From positions 1 to 38,440 of the forward strand of contig CBDDBX010000028.1 of NCBI GenBank assembly GCA_965225955.1: a stretch of 38,440 nt of DNA, given 5' to 3'. The DNA comes from CBDDBX01 sp965225955. GTDB lineage: Bacteria; Acidobacteriota; Aminicenantia; UBA2199. Positions within the stretch are counted from its first letter, which is position 1; each line of letters opens with the position of its first letter. The translations under genes and the position numbers were made by a program. The notes beneath the pieces are model-generated. The model was not told the origin of the DNA. It saw only the letters and a program-made list of their open reading frames with translations, and ran no database searches. This document shows, one piece after another, positions 29,705-38,440 of the stretch.

Positions 29705-31924
29705 TTACGAACTCATTTTGTGGACTCTGTTTCTAATATGTTTATCGATAATAGTCAGTAGCTTTGAGAGGTGTATTGGCTTGGATATGTAGTCATCCAT
29801 TCCGGCGTTTATTGCAGCTGTCCGGTTCTGTTTGAATGAGTGGGCAGTAATTGCTATTACCGGAGTTCTCTCAAGATTCAGTTCCTTCTCAAGTTCCCTG
29901 ATTCGTCTTGTAGTTTCTATGCCGTCCATCCCGGGCATTGATATATCCATCAAAATAAGATTGTAACTGTTTTGCTGGAAGAGTTTAATAGATTCATAAC
30001 CACTTTCAGCTATATCTATACCATGATTTGTTTTGTTTATTATAGACTTAATGAGCATCCTGTTTACCAGATCGTCTTCAACAAGAAGTATGTTCAGTTT
30101 TACTTTAAGGTTATTTGTATATGCTTCCCACTCTTTTCTTTCATACTCGTCAATTGTATGCCGGGTAATCAGTTCTTCAGTTCTGGTTGCTCCTGAAAGA
30201 ACCCTCGTAATAGTTTTCTGGAAAGTGGAAAGAAGCATCGGTTTAATAAGATAGCCTTTAATGCCGTTCTCTATACAGTTGGATGCATCCCCTGTTTTAC
30301 CTGAAGTCGTTATGAGAACAGAAGGGGTCTGGTATCTGGATCTTACTTCACCGGCAACTTTAAAAATATGATCGGAAGATACATTAACATCTATTATGAG
30401 AAGATCAGGGGATTTTTTATCCAGCATTTTATAGAGTTCTTCTTCTGAGGTAACAGTCTGCTGCTTAACTTTAAAGTGTTCAAGAAAGCATATTGCTATA
30501 TTGAATTCATCGCTGTTATCTTTAAGAATCACTACAAATTTGTTCTCCAGAGTCACAGATAGCGGTTTGTCACTGAGATCTTCTTTCATAGATTCCACAG
30601 GCAGAGGGAATCTGAAAACAGTTCCCTGACCTTCAACTGAATCGATACTAAGTTTTCCTCCACAAAGCTCAATGAGTTTTCTGGATATTGTGAGCCCCAG
30701 ATTAGTACTGTTCAGAGATTTATCTTCAGTTAACCCGGTACTGCTGAATTCTCCGAATATTATATCCATCTGCTCTTTTGATATTCCCGGTCCACTATCT
30801 TTTATTGAGAAATCTATTAAAGATTCCGTTTGTGAAGATTGATCCTTTTTCACAGATACAGAGATCTCTATTTTACCTGAATCGGAGTACTTTATGCTGT
30901 TACTTAACAGAGTAAGAAGAATCTGCCGTATTTTCCCCGGATCTGATTTAACAATTTCAGGTACCGTGTCATCTATCTCTCCGATCAGGTCAATTCCTTT
31001 TTTATAAGCTTTAATAGAGATTGTTTCCATTACACTCTCTATTGTATGACGAAGGTTGAATGCAAGTATATTAAGTTGCATTTTACCGTCTTCAAGTTTA
31101 GAATAGTCCAGAATATCATTTACAATTCCAAGAAGTGATTCACCTGAGGTTCTCACTACTTCAAGATAATCTCTCTGAACATCTGATAGTTCAGTTTGCA
31201 GAACAAGATCCGTCATTCCTATAATTCCGGTCATCGGAGTCCTTATCTCTTTACTCAGATCTGCAATTAGTTCCGGTTGTCTCTTCTCATTTATATCTAT
31301 ATCAGATTCTTCTACTGTAACAGGGGCTCCTTTAAAATATTTCAGCTGTTCATTATATTCTGAAGCCTGCTTTGCAAGTAACCATTTACCTGTAAGAGTC
31401 CTGGCAATCTGGGTAACTTCTGCCATTTCGAAAGGTTTTTTCAGAATCAGAAGGTTTTCTGCATTCCCCAGTCTCTCAATTATGTTTGCCCAGGAGTAAT
31501 CTGAATATGCTGTGCATATAACCACTTGTATTGAGGAATCAATTTTCCACATCCGTTCGATTGTTTCAAGTCCATCCCATCCCGGAGGCATTCTCATATC
31601 CACAAAAGCCAGATGAAAGGGAATATTGTTTTGATGATGACGGTTTACTATAGCAACTCCTTCCTGTCCCTGACTGGCATAATAGAGTTCATATTCAGGG
31701 GTAAGTATATTGTGGGATGGAGGGGGAGTCCCGAATAGCTCTGATTCGAGTATGTCAAGTTCTTCATTGACCTCAACTTTTCCCAGTATTGAATGGAAAT
31801 CTTTGTGTATTTCCGGATTATCATCAATTATAATAATTCTTCTGATAGAATCGCTCATCTCCTGCCACCTTAAAATTTTGTCGGAAGATTTGTTGTAAAG
31901 CACCAATTCTCTGTTTACATACAT
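29705..31924 (-). CDS. Hybrid sensor protein with lysine in place of the phospho-acceptor histidine
   Basis: A 739-residue soluble protein with domains REC (about 30-180, Asp109), HisKA-like (215-285), HATPase (about 325-440), REC (about 455-575) and REC (about 610-730). The H-box reads ADLSKEIRTPMTG, where working kinases have SHEIRTP, so the phosphorylated His is Lys225 (codon AAA at 31252-31250). The ATP domain is also eroded: STNLGL stands for GTGLGL. The protein probably cannot phosphorylate itself but may bind a partner or take phosphate on its receivers. Its N-terminal receiver closely resembles that of the divergent kinase at 32117. The start is uncertain: the first ATG directly follows GGGGG, and a second at 31858 directly follows AGGAG. 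Confidence 0.88.
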   Translation of the reverse strand: MYVNRELVLYNKSSDKILRWQEMSDSIRRIIIIDDNPEIHKDFHSILGKVEVNEELDILESELFGTPPPSHNILTPEYELYYASQGQEGVAIVNRHHQNNIPFHLAFVDMRMPPGWDGLETIERMWKIDSSIQVVICTAYSDYSWANIIERLGNAENLLILKKPFEMAEVTQIARTLTGKWLLAKQASEYNEQLKYFKGAPVTVEESDIDINEKRQPELIADLSKEIRTPMTGIIGMTDLVLQTELSDVQRDYLEVVRTSGESLLGIVNDILDYSKLEDGKMQLNILAFNLRHTIESVMETISIKAYKKGIDLIGEIDDTVPEIVKSDPGKIRQILLTLLSNSIKYSDSGKIEISVSVKKDQSSQTESLIDFSIKDSGPGISKEQMDIIFGEFSSTGLTEDKSLNSTNLGLTISRKLIELCGGKLSIDSVEGQGTVFRFPLPVESMKEDLSDKPLSVTLENKFVVILKDNSDEFNIAICFLEHFKVKQQTVTSEEELYKMLDKKSPDLLIIDVNVSSDHIFKVAGEVRSRYQTPSVLITTSGKTGDASNCIENGIKGYLIKPMLLSTFQKTITRVLSGATRTEELITRHTIDEYERKEWEAYTNNLKVKLNILLVEDDLVNRMLIKSIINKTNHGIDIAESGYESIKLFQQNSYNLILMDISMPGMDGIETTRRIRELEKELNLERTPVIAITAHSFKQNRTAAINAGMDDYISKPIHLSKLLTIIDKHIRNRVHKMSS

Positions 31925-32116
31925 CCCCCGGGAACTATTTCAGAATGAATCAACATTTATTTAATAATATATAATTCCTAATCTTGCCTTTTTCAACAAA
32001 TCAGGCTATTAAGGAGGTTTGTGGTTTTTTTGTTGGAATGATAACATATTTGTAATAATAATTAAGATTCAAAAATGGTGAAATTATCTATATAGATTGA
32101 ACTATTTAGGTTTAAG

Positions 32117-33916
32117 ATGGGAGGATTCACGGTTCAGAAAGTTAATTCTTATGGAGAAAATGTGAAAGATAAGCTTTTTCATAGTAACAGCGAAAAAGAT
32201 AGATTCCGTATCATTGTCATAGATGATAATAAAGATATCCATAAAGATTTTTCTCTGGTTCTCGGAAGAGTTGAAAAGAGTCAGGAACTAGAAGATCTGG
32301 AAAATGAACTTTTTGGCGGAACCGTTGCTGAGAGCAGGGAAAAAGAGATTGAAGAAGACTACATAATCTCCTATGCTTCCCAGGGAGAGGAAGGGTATAA
32401 TATAATAAAAGATCACTTTGAAGAAGGTAAACAGTTCAGTCTGGCCTTTGTGGATATGAGAATGCCTCCGGGATGGGATGGACTTACAACTATTGAACAA
32501 ATATGGGAAATTGATCCCGCCATGCAGGTGGTTATATGTACAGCTTATTCGGATTTCTCATGGGAGGAGATTACCCGTCGCCTTGGTAATACAGACAATC
32601 TTCTGATTCTGAAAAAGCCTTTTGACTACGCAGAAGTTCTGCAGATGGCCAGTGCTCTTACTGGTAAATGGCTTCTTGCAAGAAAAGCGTCTCTTAAAAT
32701 GAAGGACATGGAAGTTATGGTTGAGGAGAAAACCAGAGCGTTGATGGAAGCTAAAGATCAGGCTGAAAAAGCAAGTAGAAGTAAAAGTGAATTTCTGGCA
32801 AACATGAGTCATGAGATAAGAACTCCGATGACAGGTGTTATGGGAATGACGGAACTTCTTTTTGCTACTGAATTATCCAGAGAGCAGAAAGAGTATGTAG
32901 ATACGATCAATGTGAGTAGTGAGGCTCTTCTGACTATTATTAACGATATTCTGGATTTTTCAAAAATCGAAGCCGGGGAGCTTGTACTTGAATCTGCTCC
33001 TTTTAATCTTAAAAAGGTAGTAGATGACGTAGTTAAGATACTGACGCCTCAGGTAGTAAAAAAAGAGCTGTATCTGAAAGTCAGTTTTCTGAGTAAAGTT
33101 CCGGGAATGGTAATCGGTGATTCGGTAAGAGTTCGTCAGATTATATATAATCTTGCAGGGAATGCTGTAAAATTTACCAATACAGGTGTTGTGGCAATAG
33201 AGATAGACTGTCCTGTAACAGAGCCTGGTAAAGTTAACTGTTTTATAAGAGTAAAGGATAGTGGTATAGGAATCAAACCTGAAAAACTACGACATATTTT
33301 TGATAAGTTTACCCAGGCTGATTCATCAACAACCCGAAGATTCGGGGGAACGGGACTTGGACTTGCTATTACAAAGAGACTCGCTGAGCTTATGAATGGT
33401 GATGTGAAAGCTGAAAGCATTTATAATGAAGGTTCAGTTTTTGAAGTTGAAATACCTATGACTACTCTTGAAGATAAGGAGACGATTTCAGTATCAGAGG
33501 GAACTGTTTTCAGTAAACCTGAGTATATATCTGCTTCAGTTACTCCTGTTAATATTCTTATTGCAGAAGATAACTCTATTAATCAGAAACTACTTAAAGC
33601 TATTCTGGGTAAAACTGAACATAGATTTGAGATTGTAGGCAATGGACTGGAAGCTGTTAACAGAGCAATGGAGGGGGGGATACATCTTGTGCTTATGGAT
33701 ATTCAGATGCCTGAGATGAACGGTCTGGATGCTACAAAACTGCTTCGGGAGAAAGGGGTCAGGGACTTGCCAATAATAGCTATGACAGCCAACGCTTTTG
33801 AAAGAGACAGGCTGCAGTGTCTTGAAGCCGGTATGAACGATTTTATAACTAAACCCATTAAGCAGAAGGAACTCATGTCAGTAATTAACAAGTGGGCAAA
33901 ATCGGTTCAGCTCTGA
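32117..33916 (+). CDS. Hybrid sensor histidine kinase with N-terminal receiver
   Basis: A 599-residue cytoplasmic two-component protein: receiver (about 30-185, phosphorylated Asp113 in FVDMRMPPGWDG), coiled linker (about 190-220), HisKA (His232 in ANMSHEIRTPMTG), HATPase (NLAGNAVKFT, KDSGIGI, GGTGLGLAI) and a C-terminal receiver (about 485-595, LVLMDIQMPEMNG). All catalytic residues are present. No membrane or PAS sensing domain is seen, so the input is probably phosphate on the first receiver or protein contact. It is divergent from the kinase-dead relative; the 190-bp gap between them is AT-rich without an evident paired promoter. It overlaps the metallophosphoesterase gene tail to tail by 10 bp. 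Confidence 0.93.
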   Translation: MGGFTVQKVNSYGENVKDKLFHSNSEKDRFRIIVIDDNKDIHKDFSLVLGRVEKSQELEDLENELFGGTVAESREKEIEEDYIISYASQGEEGYNIIKDHFEEGKQFSLAFVDMRMPPGWDGLTTIEQIWEIDPAMQVVICTAYSDFSWEEITRRLGNTDNLLILKKPFDYAEVLQMASALTGKWLLARKASLKMKDMEVMVEEKTRALMEAKDQAEKASRSKSEFLANMSHEIRTPMTGVMGMTELLFATELSREQKEYVDTINVSSEALLTIINDILDFSKIEAGELVLESAPFNLKKVVDDVVKILTPQVVKKELYLKVSFLSKVPGMVIGDSVRVRQIIYNLAGNAVKFTNTGVVAIEIDCPVTEPGKVNCFIRVKDSGIGIKPEKLRHIFDKFTQADSSTTRRFGGTGLGLAITKRLAELMNGDVKAESIYNEGSVFEVEIPMTTLEDKETISVSEGTVFSKPEYISASVTPVNILIAEDNSINQKLLKAILGKTEHRFEIVGNGLEAVNRAMEGGIHLVLMDIQMPEMNGLDATKLLREKGVRDLPIIAMTANAFERDRLQCLEAGMNDFITKPIKQKELMSVINKWAKSVQL

Positions 33917-34656
33917 TCTATATATCTGTAGGAAGTGTATATAGCATCGTACCCCAGATCAATTAATCTCCAGCCCGGGGCTTTATTATCCTTTCTGAAA
34001 TTCCGGGAATTTTCATCAATAGCATAAAATGTAGAGCCTGTAAGGAATATTGTTATGTTATCTTTTATAACTGTTTTGGTAACATGATAGTGTCCGCAGA
34101 ATATCGTTGGGTTCTTGCAACATAATTTCAGAACTTTTATAAACTCTTCTTCCATCAGGAATGGATAGTTTTTATCCATAAATTCCACCATGGATTTACA
34201 TGGAGGATGGTGCATGAATATTACCGGATTGGTGCAGACAGCTGTTAACTGAGCTTTGAACCATAATATTTGCTCTTCTGACATAGCTGCTTTTGCGGTA
34301 TCCAGAAATATAGTCTGGTAGTTTCCAAGATCCTTTGAGTAGTACAACTCTCCGTTGATAAGATTATCTTTCAGGTTGAAAACTTCAGCTATCAACGCTG
34401 AATTATCGTGGTTACCTGCAATAACACTATAAGGTACAGATGTCTGATCCAGAGTCTCTTTTATCCATATATATATATTTCTATCTGGTTCTCTGTAACA
34501 TAGATCCCCGGTTATTACGATATGATCAGGGCTGGCTTCCAGCATATCCTTCAGAGCTTTCAGGAAGTTATCTCTTACGTTTGTGCCGTAAGGCATCTCA
34601 TTTATGGAAGCTATGTGGGGATCTGAAATTATCCCGATTCGAAAAGTTTTTTCCAT
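33907..34656 (-). CDS. Calcineurin-like metallophosphoesterase (CpdA-like)
   Basis: A 249-residue cytoplasmic phosphoesterase. All five metal motifs are present in order: IGIISDPHIAS (D-x-H), ITGDLCYREPD (GD), IAGNHDNSA (GNHD), IFMHHPPCKS (H) and IFCGHYHVTKT (GHxH). This set fits class III cyclic nucleotide phosphodiesterases such as CpdA, but the substrate is not proven. I choose Met at 34656, preceded by GAGG at a normal distance, rather than the longer frame from 34707. Its end overlaps the end of the hybrid kinase gene. Confidence 0.85.
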   Translation of the reverse strand: MEKTFRIGIISDPHIASINEMPYGTNVRDNFLKALKDMLEASPDHIVITGDLCYREPDRNIYIWIKETLDQTSVPYSVIAGNHDNSALIAEVFNLKDNLINGELYYSKDLGNYQTIFLDTAKAAMSEEQILWFKAQLTAVCTNPVIFMHHPPCKSMVEFMDKNYPFLMEEEFIKVLKLCCKNPTIFCGHYHVTKTVIKDNITIFLTGSTFYAIDENSRNFRKDNKAPGWRLIDLGYDAIYTSYRYIDQS

Positions 34657-34763
34657 TTTAACCTCTATGTTCAGAATAATTATATTACCTATCCAGGGTA
34701 TATGCAATGTTATATAAAGGGTGGATATTAAGATTCATATTTCTGATATAATGGGTGATGGTT

Positions 34764-35612
34764 ATGAATAGTAACAAAATTAAACTGGTAGCATTTGATC
34801 TGGATGGTACAATTCTGCCTTCCGGGGGAAAACCAGGAGGACCGGATCTTAATATGCTTCAGGAAATTGGTGGAAACGGAGTATACCGTGTTATGGCAAC
34901 AGGGCGTTCTCTTTTTTCTCTTAGAAAGGTTATTTCTTCTGATTTTCCTGTAGATTATGTGATCTTCTCTTCCGGTGCAGGTATTCTTAACTGGCAAACC
35001 GGGGAGATTTTTGCCAGCAGCTCCCTTAAAGCAGGGGAGATAGATCATCTTTTTAATCTTTTTATCGATAATCAACTGGATTTTATGGTTCATAATCCTG
35101 TACCCGACAACCACAATTTTCGCTACTACTTCTCCGGGGAGAGAGATAATCCCGATTTTGAAAGGAGAACTGATATATACAAGCCTTACAGCAGAAGAAT
35201 TCTCTGTAATAAAGGACTTCCTTCTGAAGCAGCACAATTTCTTGCGGTTATTCCGCCGGACAATGTAGAAGATTTTGTTTCAGTTAAATCTGTATGTAAC
35301 GGGTTTTCTGTAATAAGAGCCACTTCTCCTCTGGATGGTGAGTCCATATGGATGGAGGTCTTTCCTCCTGAAGTATCAAAAGGAAGAAAACTGGAGCTTC
35401 TGTGCGATATGCTTGAAGTAGAAAGAAGAGAGACTGTAGGAGTGGGTAATGATTACAATGATCTTGATATGCTTGAATGGGTTGCAGCTGCATTTGTAGT
35501 CAATAATTCACCTGATGAGCTTAAGGAAAGATTCGCTGTAACCGGTTCAGTATATGATTGCGGGTTCTCACAGGCTATGGCACCTTTTGTGTCGGGGCAG
35601 AAAGACTCCTGA
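34764..35612 (+). CDS. HAD-superfamily phosphatase, Cof type (class IIB)
   Basis: A 282-residue hydrolase that removes phosphate from small molecules, often sugar phosphates. Motif I is VAFDLDGTIL near the start, motif II is VMATGRSLF, and motifs III/IV are KGRKLELL with VGVGNDYNDLDMLEW. A C2B-type cap lies between (about residues 85-200). Starts at 34755 (GTG), 34758 and 34764 (ATG) are all in frame; I prefer the last because GGTGA precedes it at a suitable distance. The gene is divergent from the phosphoesterase and ends before a two-way terminator. Confidence 0.87.
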   Translation: MNSNKIKLVAFDLDGTILPSGGKPGGPDLNMLQEIGGNGVYRVMATGRSLFSLRKVISSDFPVDYVIFSSGAGILNWQTGEIFASSSLKAGEIDHLFNLFIDNQLDFMVHNPVPDNHNFRYYFSGERDNPDFERRTDIYKPYSRRILCNKGLPSEAAQFLAVIPPDNVEDFVSVKSVCNGFSVIRATSPLDGESIWMEVFPPEVSKGRKLELLCDMLEVERRETVGVGNDYNDLDMLEWVAAAFVVNNSPDELKERFAVTGSVYDCGFSQAMAPFVSGQKDS

Positions 35613-35756
35613 TCTGATAAGAGCCTTCCTGCTACTAAAGGAAGTTCTGTGTATCTATATTAAAAGCCTGCCTCTGTGGCATGGCTTAATTTACTGTTTA
35701 TTATCTTCTTTATTGCATTACTTTATGTTCGTTATGAAGAGTAAATCAGAGGTGAG

Positions 35757-35789
35757 GGGACTAAGGGATAGCAGGAACCGCTAAGTCCC
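35757..35789. terminator. Two-way terminator between convergent genes
   Basis: GGGACTAAG (35757-35765) pairs with CTAAGTCCC (35781-35789), with one mismatch, and a 15-base loop. It lies between the ends of the HAD gene and the first barrel gene. Confidence 0.55.
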
Positions 35790-35824
35790 TGCCATTCAAA
35801 AAGGTTTGGTTTTATCTATTATTA

Positions 35825-36487
35825 TTAAAAGCCGATTCCCAGCATGAAGCTGAGAGATCTGTTTCTGATCTTAACATCTGATCCTTTAACATCATTTACA
35901 TTCAGCAGACCAAAATTGTATCTTGCTTCAAGAATCAGATCTACAGGATTCAGTTTGATATTGGCTCCAATACCTGCTACAAGACCGAAGTCAACTTTCT
36001 TAAACTCATCCTTTACATCTGTTTTGCCTTCTGAGCCGACTTTTTTACCATCTACTTTTTCCTGTTCATACAGTTTGCCTGAAAGCCTGAAAGCTGTATA
36101 GGCACCACCAACAAAGTAAAGATCTGCACCTTTAAATGCCATCTTGTACTTTAGAAGTACAGGAATCTCAAGATATGAGATTCTGAATTTACCTACCATT
36201 TCATTAAGTACAGCTTTAGCTTTGATTTCACTACCTTTCTGAACAAAGTAACCTTCCAGCTGTATTCCAACATTATCGGTTAGTTCGAAATTATGGAATG
36301 CGCCGATTCTGATTCTTGCATAACTCTCATTCTTCTCAGAAAGCGCATTTGAGTAGAATCCTCCATTTGAGAGTTTGAATTTTGAGAAATCGATACCTCC
36401 TTTAATACCTGACTCAGCCTGTAGGGGAGTAAGCATTAAAGATGCAAAAAGAGCTACCACAATAAGTAAGATTTTAGTTTTTTTCAT
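35825..36487 (-). CDS. PorT-like outer-membrane beta-barrel, paralog 1
   Basis: A 220-residue exported protein. The start at 36487 has AGGAGG five bases upstream; the longer open frame is not coding. The signal peptide is MKKTKILLIVVALFASLM, with cleavage likely after LQA. The mature part, beginning ESGIKGGIDFSKF, consists of amphipathic strands and ends RNRSLSFMLGIGF with a terminal Phe, the mark recognised by the barrel assembly machinery. The layout fits the PorT/OMP_b-brl_2 family common in Bacteroidota. YLEIPVLLKYKM and VGGAYTAFRLSGK are shared with both neighbours. The ligand is unknown. Confidence 0.82.
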   Translation of the reverse strand: MKKTKILLIVVALFASLMLTPLQAESGIKGGIDFSKFKLSNGGFYSNALSEKNESYARIRIGAFHNFELTDNVGIQLEGYFVQKGSEIKAKAVLNEMVGKFRISYLEIPVLLKYKMAFKGADLYFVGGAYTAFRLSGKLYEQEKVDGKKVGSEGKTDVKDEFKKVDFGLVAGIGANIKLNPVDLILEARYNFGLLNVNDVKGSDVKIRNRSLSFMLGIGF

Positions 36488-36508
36488 TTTTCCTCCTGTT
36501 AAAAAAAT

Positions 36509-36537
36509 ATTGTATATCCTACTTTTTTGTAAATCAA
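36509..36537 (-). promoter_or_regulatory. Promoter of barrel paralog 1
   Basis: On the reverse strand, TTGATT (36537-36532), 17 bases, then TACAAT (36514-36509). Transcription would begin near 36502, leaving a very short leader that holds the AGGAGG site. Confidence 0.55.
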
Positions 36538-36708
36538 TTGTTTTGAAATAAAAAAATAACTTTACAAATTTATAAGTAAATAAAATAAATTTATTTGTTT
36601 TGTAAAGTGAGGAGAGTCGACCGGAACCCACCGTAATGGGCCCGGCTGTTGGTTTTTATAGGAGTCTGTCAGCTTAGTGCTGACTTATCTGTTTGGACAT
36701 ATAAAGCA

Positions 36709-36741
36709 AAGCAGGAGACTTAACTAAAAAGCCTCCTGCTT
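36709..36741 (-). terminator. Terminator after barrel paralog 2
   Basis: A perfect 9-bp stem, AAGCAGGAG with CTCCTGCTT, and a 15-base loop, 28 bases past the stop. On the reverse strand it is followed by TGCTTTAT. Confidence 0.65.
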
Positions 36742-36768
36742 CTGTTATTGGTTTCTGAAGGGTGTAAA

Positions 36769-37431
36769 TTAAAATCCGAATCCCACCATGAAACTGAAGG
36801 CCCGGTTCTTAATCTTAACATTTGAGTTTTTCACATCGTAGATATTTGCAAGGCCGTGATTGTATCTTGCTTCAAGAATCAATGAGGCTGCATTAAGATC
36901 AACACTTACACCTGCACCGACAGTTATACCGAAATCAAACTTTTTGAAATCGTCTTTAACTTTGGTTTCTACCTGTGATCCAACTTTTTTTCCATTAACT
37001 TTAGTAGTTGTATACATCTTACCTGTTAATCTGTAAGCTGCATATCCACCACCCAGAAGGTGAAATCTGACAGTAGATGATGGTATGGTAAGCTTTAAGA
37101 GTACAGGTAATTCAATATAGGATAGTTTTGTGTTGGATGTAATAGATTTATCATCATTGATTCCTTTTATTTCGGAACCTTTCTGAACATAATAGGCTTC
37201 AACCTGTACGCCAACTGATTCAGTTATTCCAAAATTATGAAAAACACCGAAACGTAATCTTTTAAGGTTATCTGTTTTTTCGTTGGTAAGACCTGAATAG
37301 ACACCTTTTTTTGAAAGATTAAACTTTGTGAGATCCATACCGGCTTTAATACCTGAATCAGCAGCAAGTGTAGCTGAAAACAGCAAGGATGCTGCTGTAA
37401 AAATAATTAGCATTAGTGTAGTTTTTTTCAT
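36769..37431 (-). CDS. PorT-like outer-membrane beta-barrel, paralog 2
   Basis: A 220-residue exported barrel closely related to paralog 1. The signal peptide is MKKTTLMLIIFTAASLLFSA, and the mature part begins ADSGIKAGMDLTKFNLS. Shared segments are VYSGLTNEK (seen as FYSNALSEK in paralog 1), YVQKGSEIKG, YIELPVLLKL, GGYAAYRLTGK, VNGKKVGSQ and the end KIKNRAFSFMVGFGF. Same length and same order of strands as paralog 1 show a tandem duplication. The start has GGAGG and a normal spacing. It ends before its own terminator, so each barrel gene seems to be transcribed alone. Confidence 0.83.
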   Translation of the reverse strand: MKKTTLMLIIFTAASLLFSATLAADSGIKAGMDLTKFNLSKKGVYSGLTNEKTDNLKRLRFGVFHNFGITESVGVQVEAYYVQKGSEIKGINDDKSITSNTKLSYIELPVLLKLTIPSSTVRFHLLGGGYAAYRLTGKMYTTTKVNGKKVGSQVETKVKDDFKKFDFGITVGAGVSVDLNAASLILEARYNHGLANIYDVKNSNVKIKNRAFSFMVGFGF

Positions 37432-37542
37432 TTCTTCCTCCCTTGTTTAATCTGGTATAACACTTTGAATGAAAGATGAGTGTTACTTTTTGATTATCAA
37501 AAAAAATCTTTACTAATTTTCCATAAATAAATTAAATTTAAA

Positions 37543-37562
37543 AACATGCCAAAAGGTATGTT
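37543..37562 (-). terminator. Terminator after barrel paralog 3
   Basis: AACATGCC and GGTATGTT form an 8-bp stem with one G-T pair and loop AAAA. On the reverse strand the stem is followed by TTTAAATTTAA. It lies about 120 bases past the stop; the rest of that gap holds nothing I can name. Confidence 0.5.
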
Positions 37563-37681
37563 GGGTGAAGCTTTGGGGTTGAATTTCTGTGTTTTTTGAT
37601 AAAAGAAATTTTATGCAGATTTGAGAAGGTAGAGAGGTTGAAGGGTAGTTCCGTGATATCTGTTTGTAAATATGGTGGTTC

Positions 37682-38332
37682 TCAGAAACCTATCCCCAGA
37701 GTGAAACTGATTGATCTTCTTCTTATTGTGGAGAAGGTTGTTAAGTATATACTTCGCAGACTATGATTATATCTTGTTTCAAACATAATAGAGAAAGGCC
37801 GGGCTTCAATGTTGATGCCTGCTCCGAAAGTCAGACCAAAATCAAACCTTCTGTAACCTTTAAACTCATTACGATTCTCAGGTATCCCAAAAATCTGATA
37901 GATTATAGAAGGATCAGGTCTGCCTTTTAATCTGTAAGCAGCATAACCTCCTGTGAGAAGATAGAAACGGGATCTTTTTGATGGAATAGAAAGTTTGAAC
38001 ATAAAAGGTAGTTCCAGATAAGAGAGACTTGTTACTTCAATTACAGACTTTCTGTCATCACTCCCTTTTACCTCTTCTCCCTTTTTCACGTAATGAATCT
38101 CAGTCTGTATACCGAAATTCTCTGTTAATCTGAAATTGTAGAAAAGTCCTACTCTGAGGGTTTTTATTCTATTATCTTTTTTTCTTATTATTCCTAAATT
38201 AAAGATTCTTTCTGAGAAACTGTAGCCAGGAAACTCTATACCGGCTTTGATACCTGAAACTCCTTCAAGGAAGGATGCCTGAAAAAGGATTACCACTAAA
38301 ACTGAAAATACTGATTTAACTGCTCTGCTCAT
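37682..38332 (-). CDS. PorT-like outer-membrane beta-barrel, paralog 3
   Basis: A 216-residue exported barrel, the most diverged of the three. The start is Met at 38332, with AGAG seven to eight bases upstream. The signal peptide is MSRAVKSVFSVLVVILFQAS; the mature part begins VSGIKAGIEFPGYSFSE. It keeps HYVKKGEEVKGSDD, LSYLELPFMFKLSIPS, LLTGGYAAYRLKG, RRFDFGLTFGAGINI and the end RRRSISFTLGIGF. The loop that holds KVDGKKVGSE in paralog 1 is replaced by an unrelated segment (IIYQIFGIPENRNEF), which may change the ligand. The last 100 bases of the window, upstream of it, show nothing more. Confidence 0.8.
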   Translation of the reverse strand: MSRAVKSVFSVLVVILFQASFLEGVSGIKAGIEFPGYSFSERIFNLGIIRKKDNRIKTLRVGLFYNFRLTENFGIQTEIHYVKKGEEVKGSDDRKSVIEVTSLSYLELPFMFKLSIPSKRSRFYLLTGGYAAYRLKGRPDPSIIYQIFGIPENRNEFKGYRRFDFGLTFGAGINIEARPFSIMFETRYNHSLRSIYLTTFSTIRRRSISFTLGIGF

Positions 38333-38440
38333 AAATTTCTCTTTTAAGTAAAGAATATTTATGAACACCTGAACTGAACTGATGTGTTACTTTGAAATAA
38401 ATTTTTTTCACAAATCCTTTCTGGCGATAAGAACAAAGCC

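Noticed and set aside
34728..35237. A 169-codon open frame on the reverse strand
   Set aside because: It is antisense to the HAD phosphatase, which has all its motifs.
35554..35784. A 76-codon frame after the HAD gene
   Set aside because: It overlaps the HAD end, has no ribosome-binding site and runs into the terminator stem.

Overview
This AT-rich window comes from a Gram-negative, two-membrane bacterium. The evidence is an Mla-type lipid transport operon, two lipoproteins, a large CBM9/DUF5916 outer-membrane protein and three PorT-like beta-barrels. The order lolB-like lipoprotein, ispE, tRNA-Gln, prs, rplY, pth, rpsF, rpsR, rplI, dnaB resembles deltaproteobacterial-type chromosomes. The barrels, the DUF5916 protein and the propeller/thioredoxin/peptide locus look more like Bacteroidota or Acidobacteriota accessory genes. 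I cannot fix the phylum from the sequence alone.

Layout: 1-5.9 kb holds a frameshifted holA, an alpha-helical repeat protein, a TPR protein, a LolB-position lipoprotein and ispE, whose reading frame runs without a stop through a tRNA-Gln gene. 5.9-10.7 kb is a dense housekeeping block (prs, rplY, pth with a CTG start, rpsF, rpsR, rplI, dnaB). 10.7-13.9 kb is mlaE-mlaF-mlaD plus a MORN-type lipoprotein. 13.9-18.7 kb has a reverse-strand AmrS-type radical SAM gene, an unknown exported protein and the CBM9/DUF5916 protein.

The most unusual part is 18.9-21.4 kb. It is a tandem array of very short genes for exported cysteine-containing peptides. Their C-termini share P-x2-C-x3-Y-x2-C-x4-Y-x2-stop, and similar leaders recur about every 230 bp. 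One copy is frameshifted and one has lost its signal peptide. The array runs into a thioredoxin-fold protein (CMGC) and a six-bladed-propeller protein, which suggests a secreted, disulfide-bonded peptide system with its own thiol partner.

21.4-26 kb is a decayed stretch followed by an amino-sugar operon: nucleotidyltransferase, sugar 1-kinase, GalE-type epimerase with Cys299, and NagZ. 26-29.4 kb has a DUF4491 protein, a RadC-like protein without its metal ligands, a HARE-HTH protein, a PerR-like repressor with an operator on its own promoter, a Bcp peroxiredoxin and a TruC-like pseudouridine synthase. 29.7-34 kb holds two divergent, related hybrid sensor kinases; one has lysine in place of the phospho-acceptor histidine. 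The right end has a metallophosphoesterase, a HAD phosphatase and three tandem reverse-strand PorT-like barrels with their own terminators.
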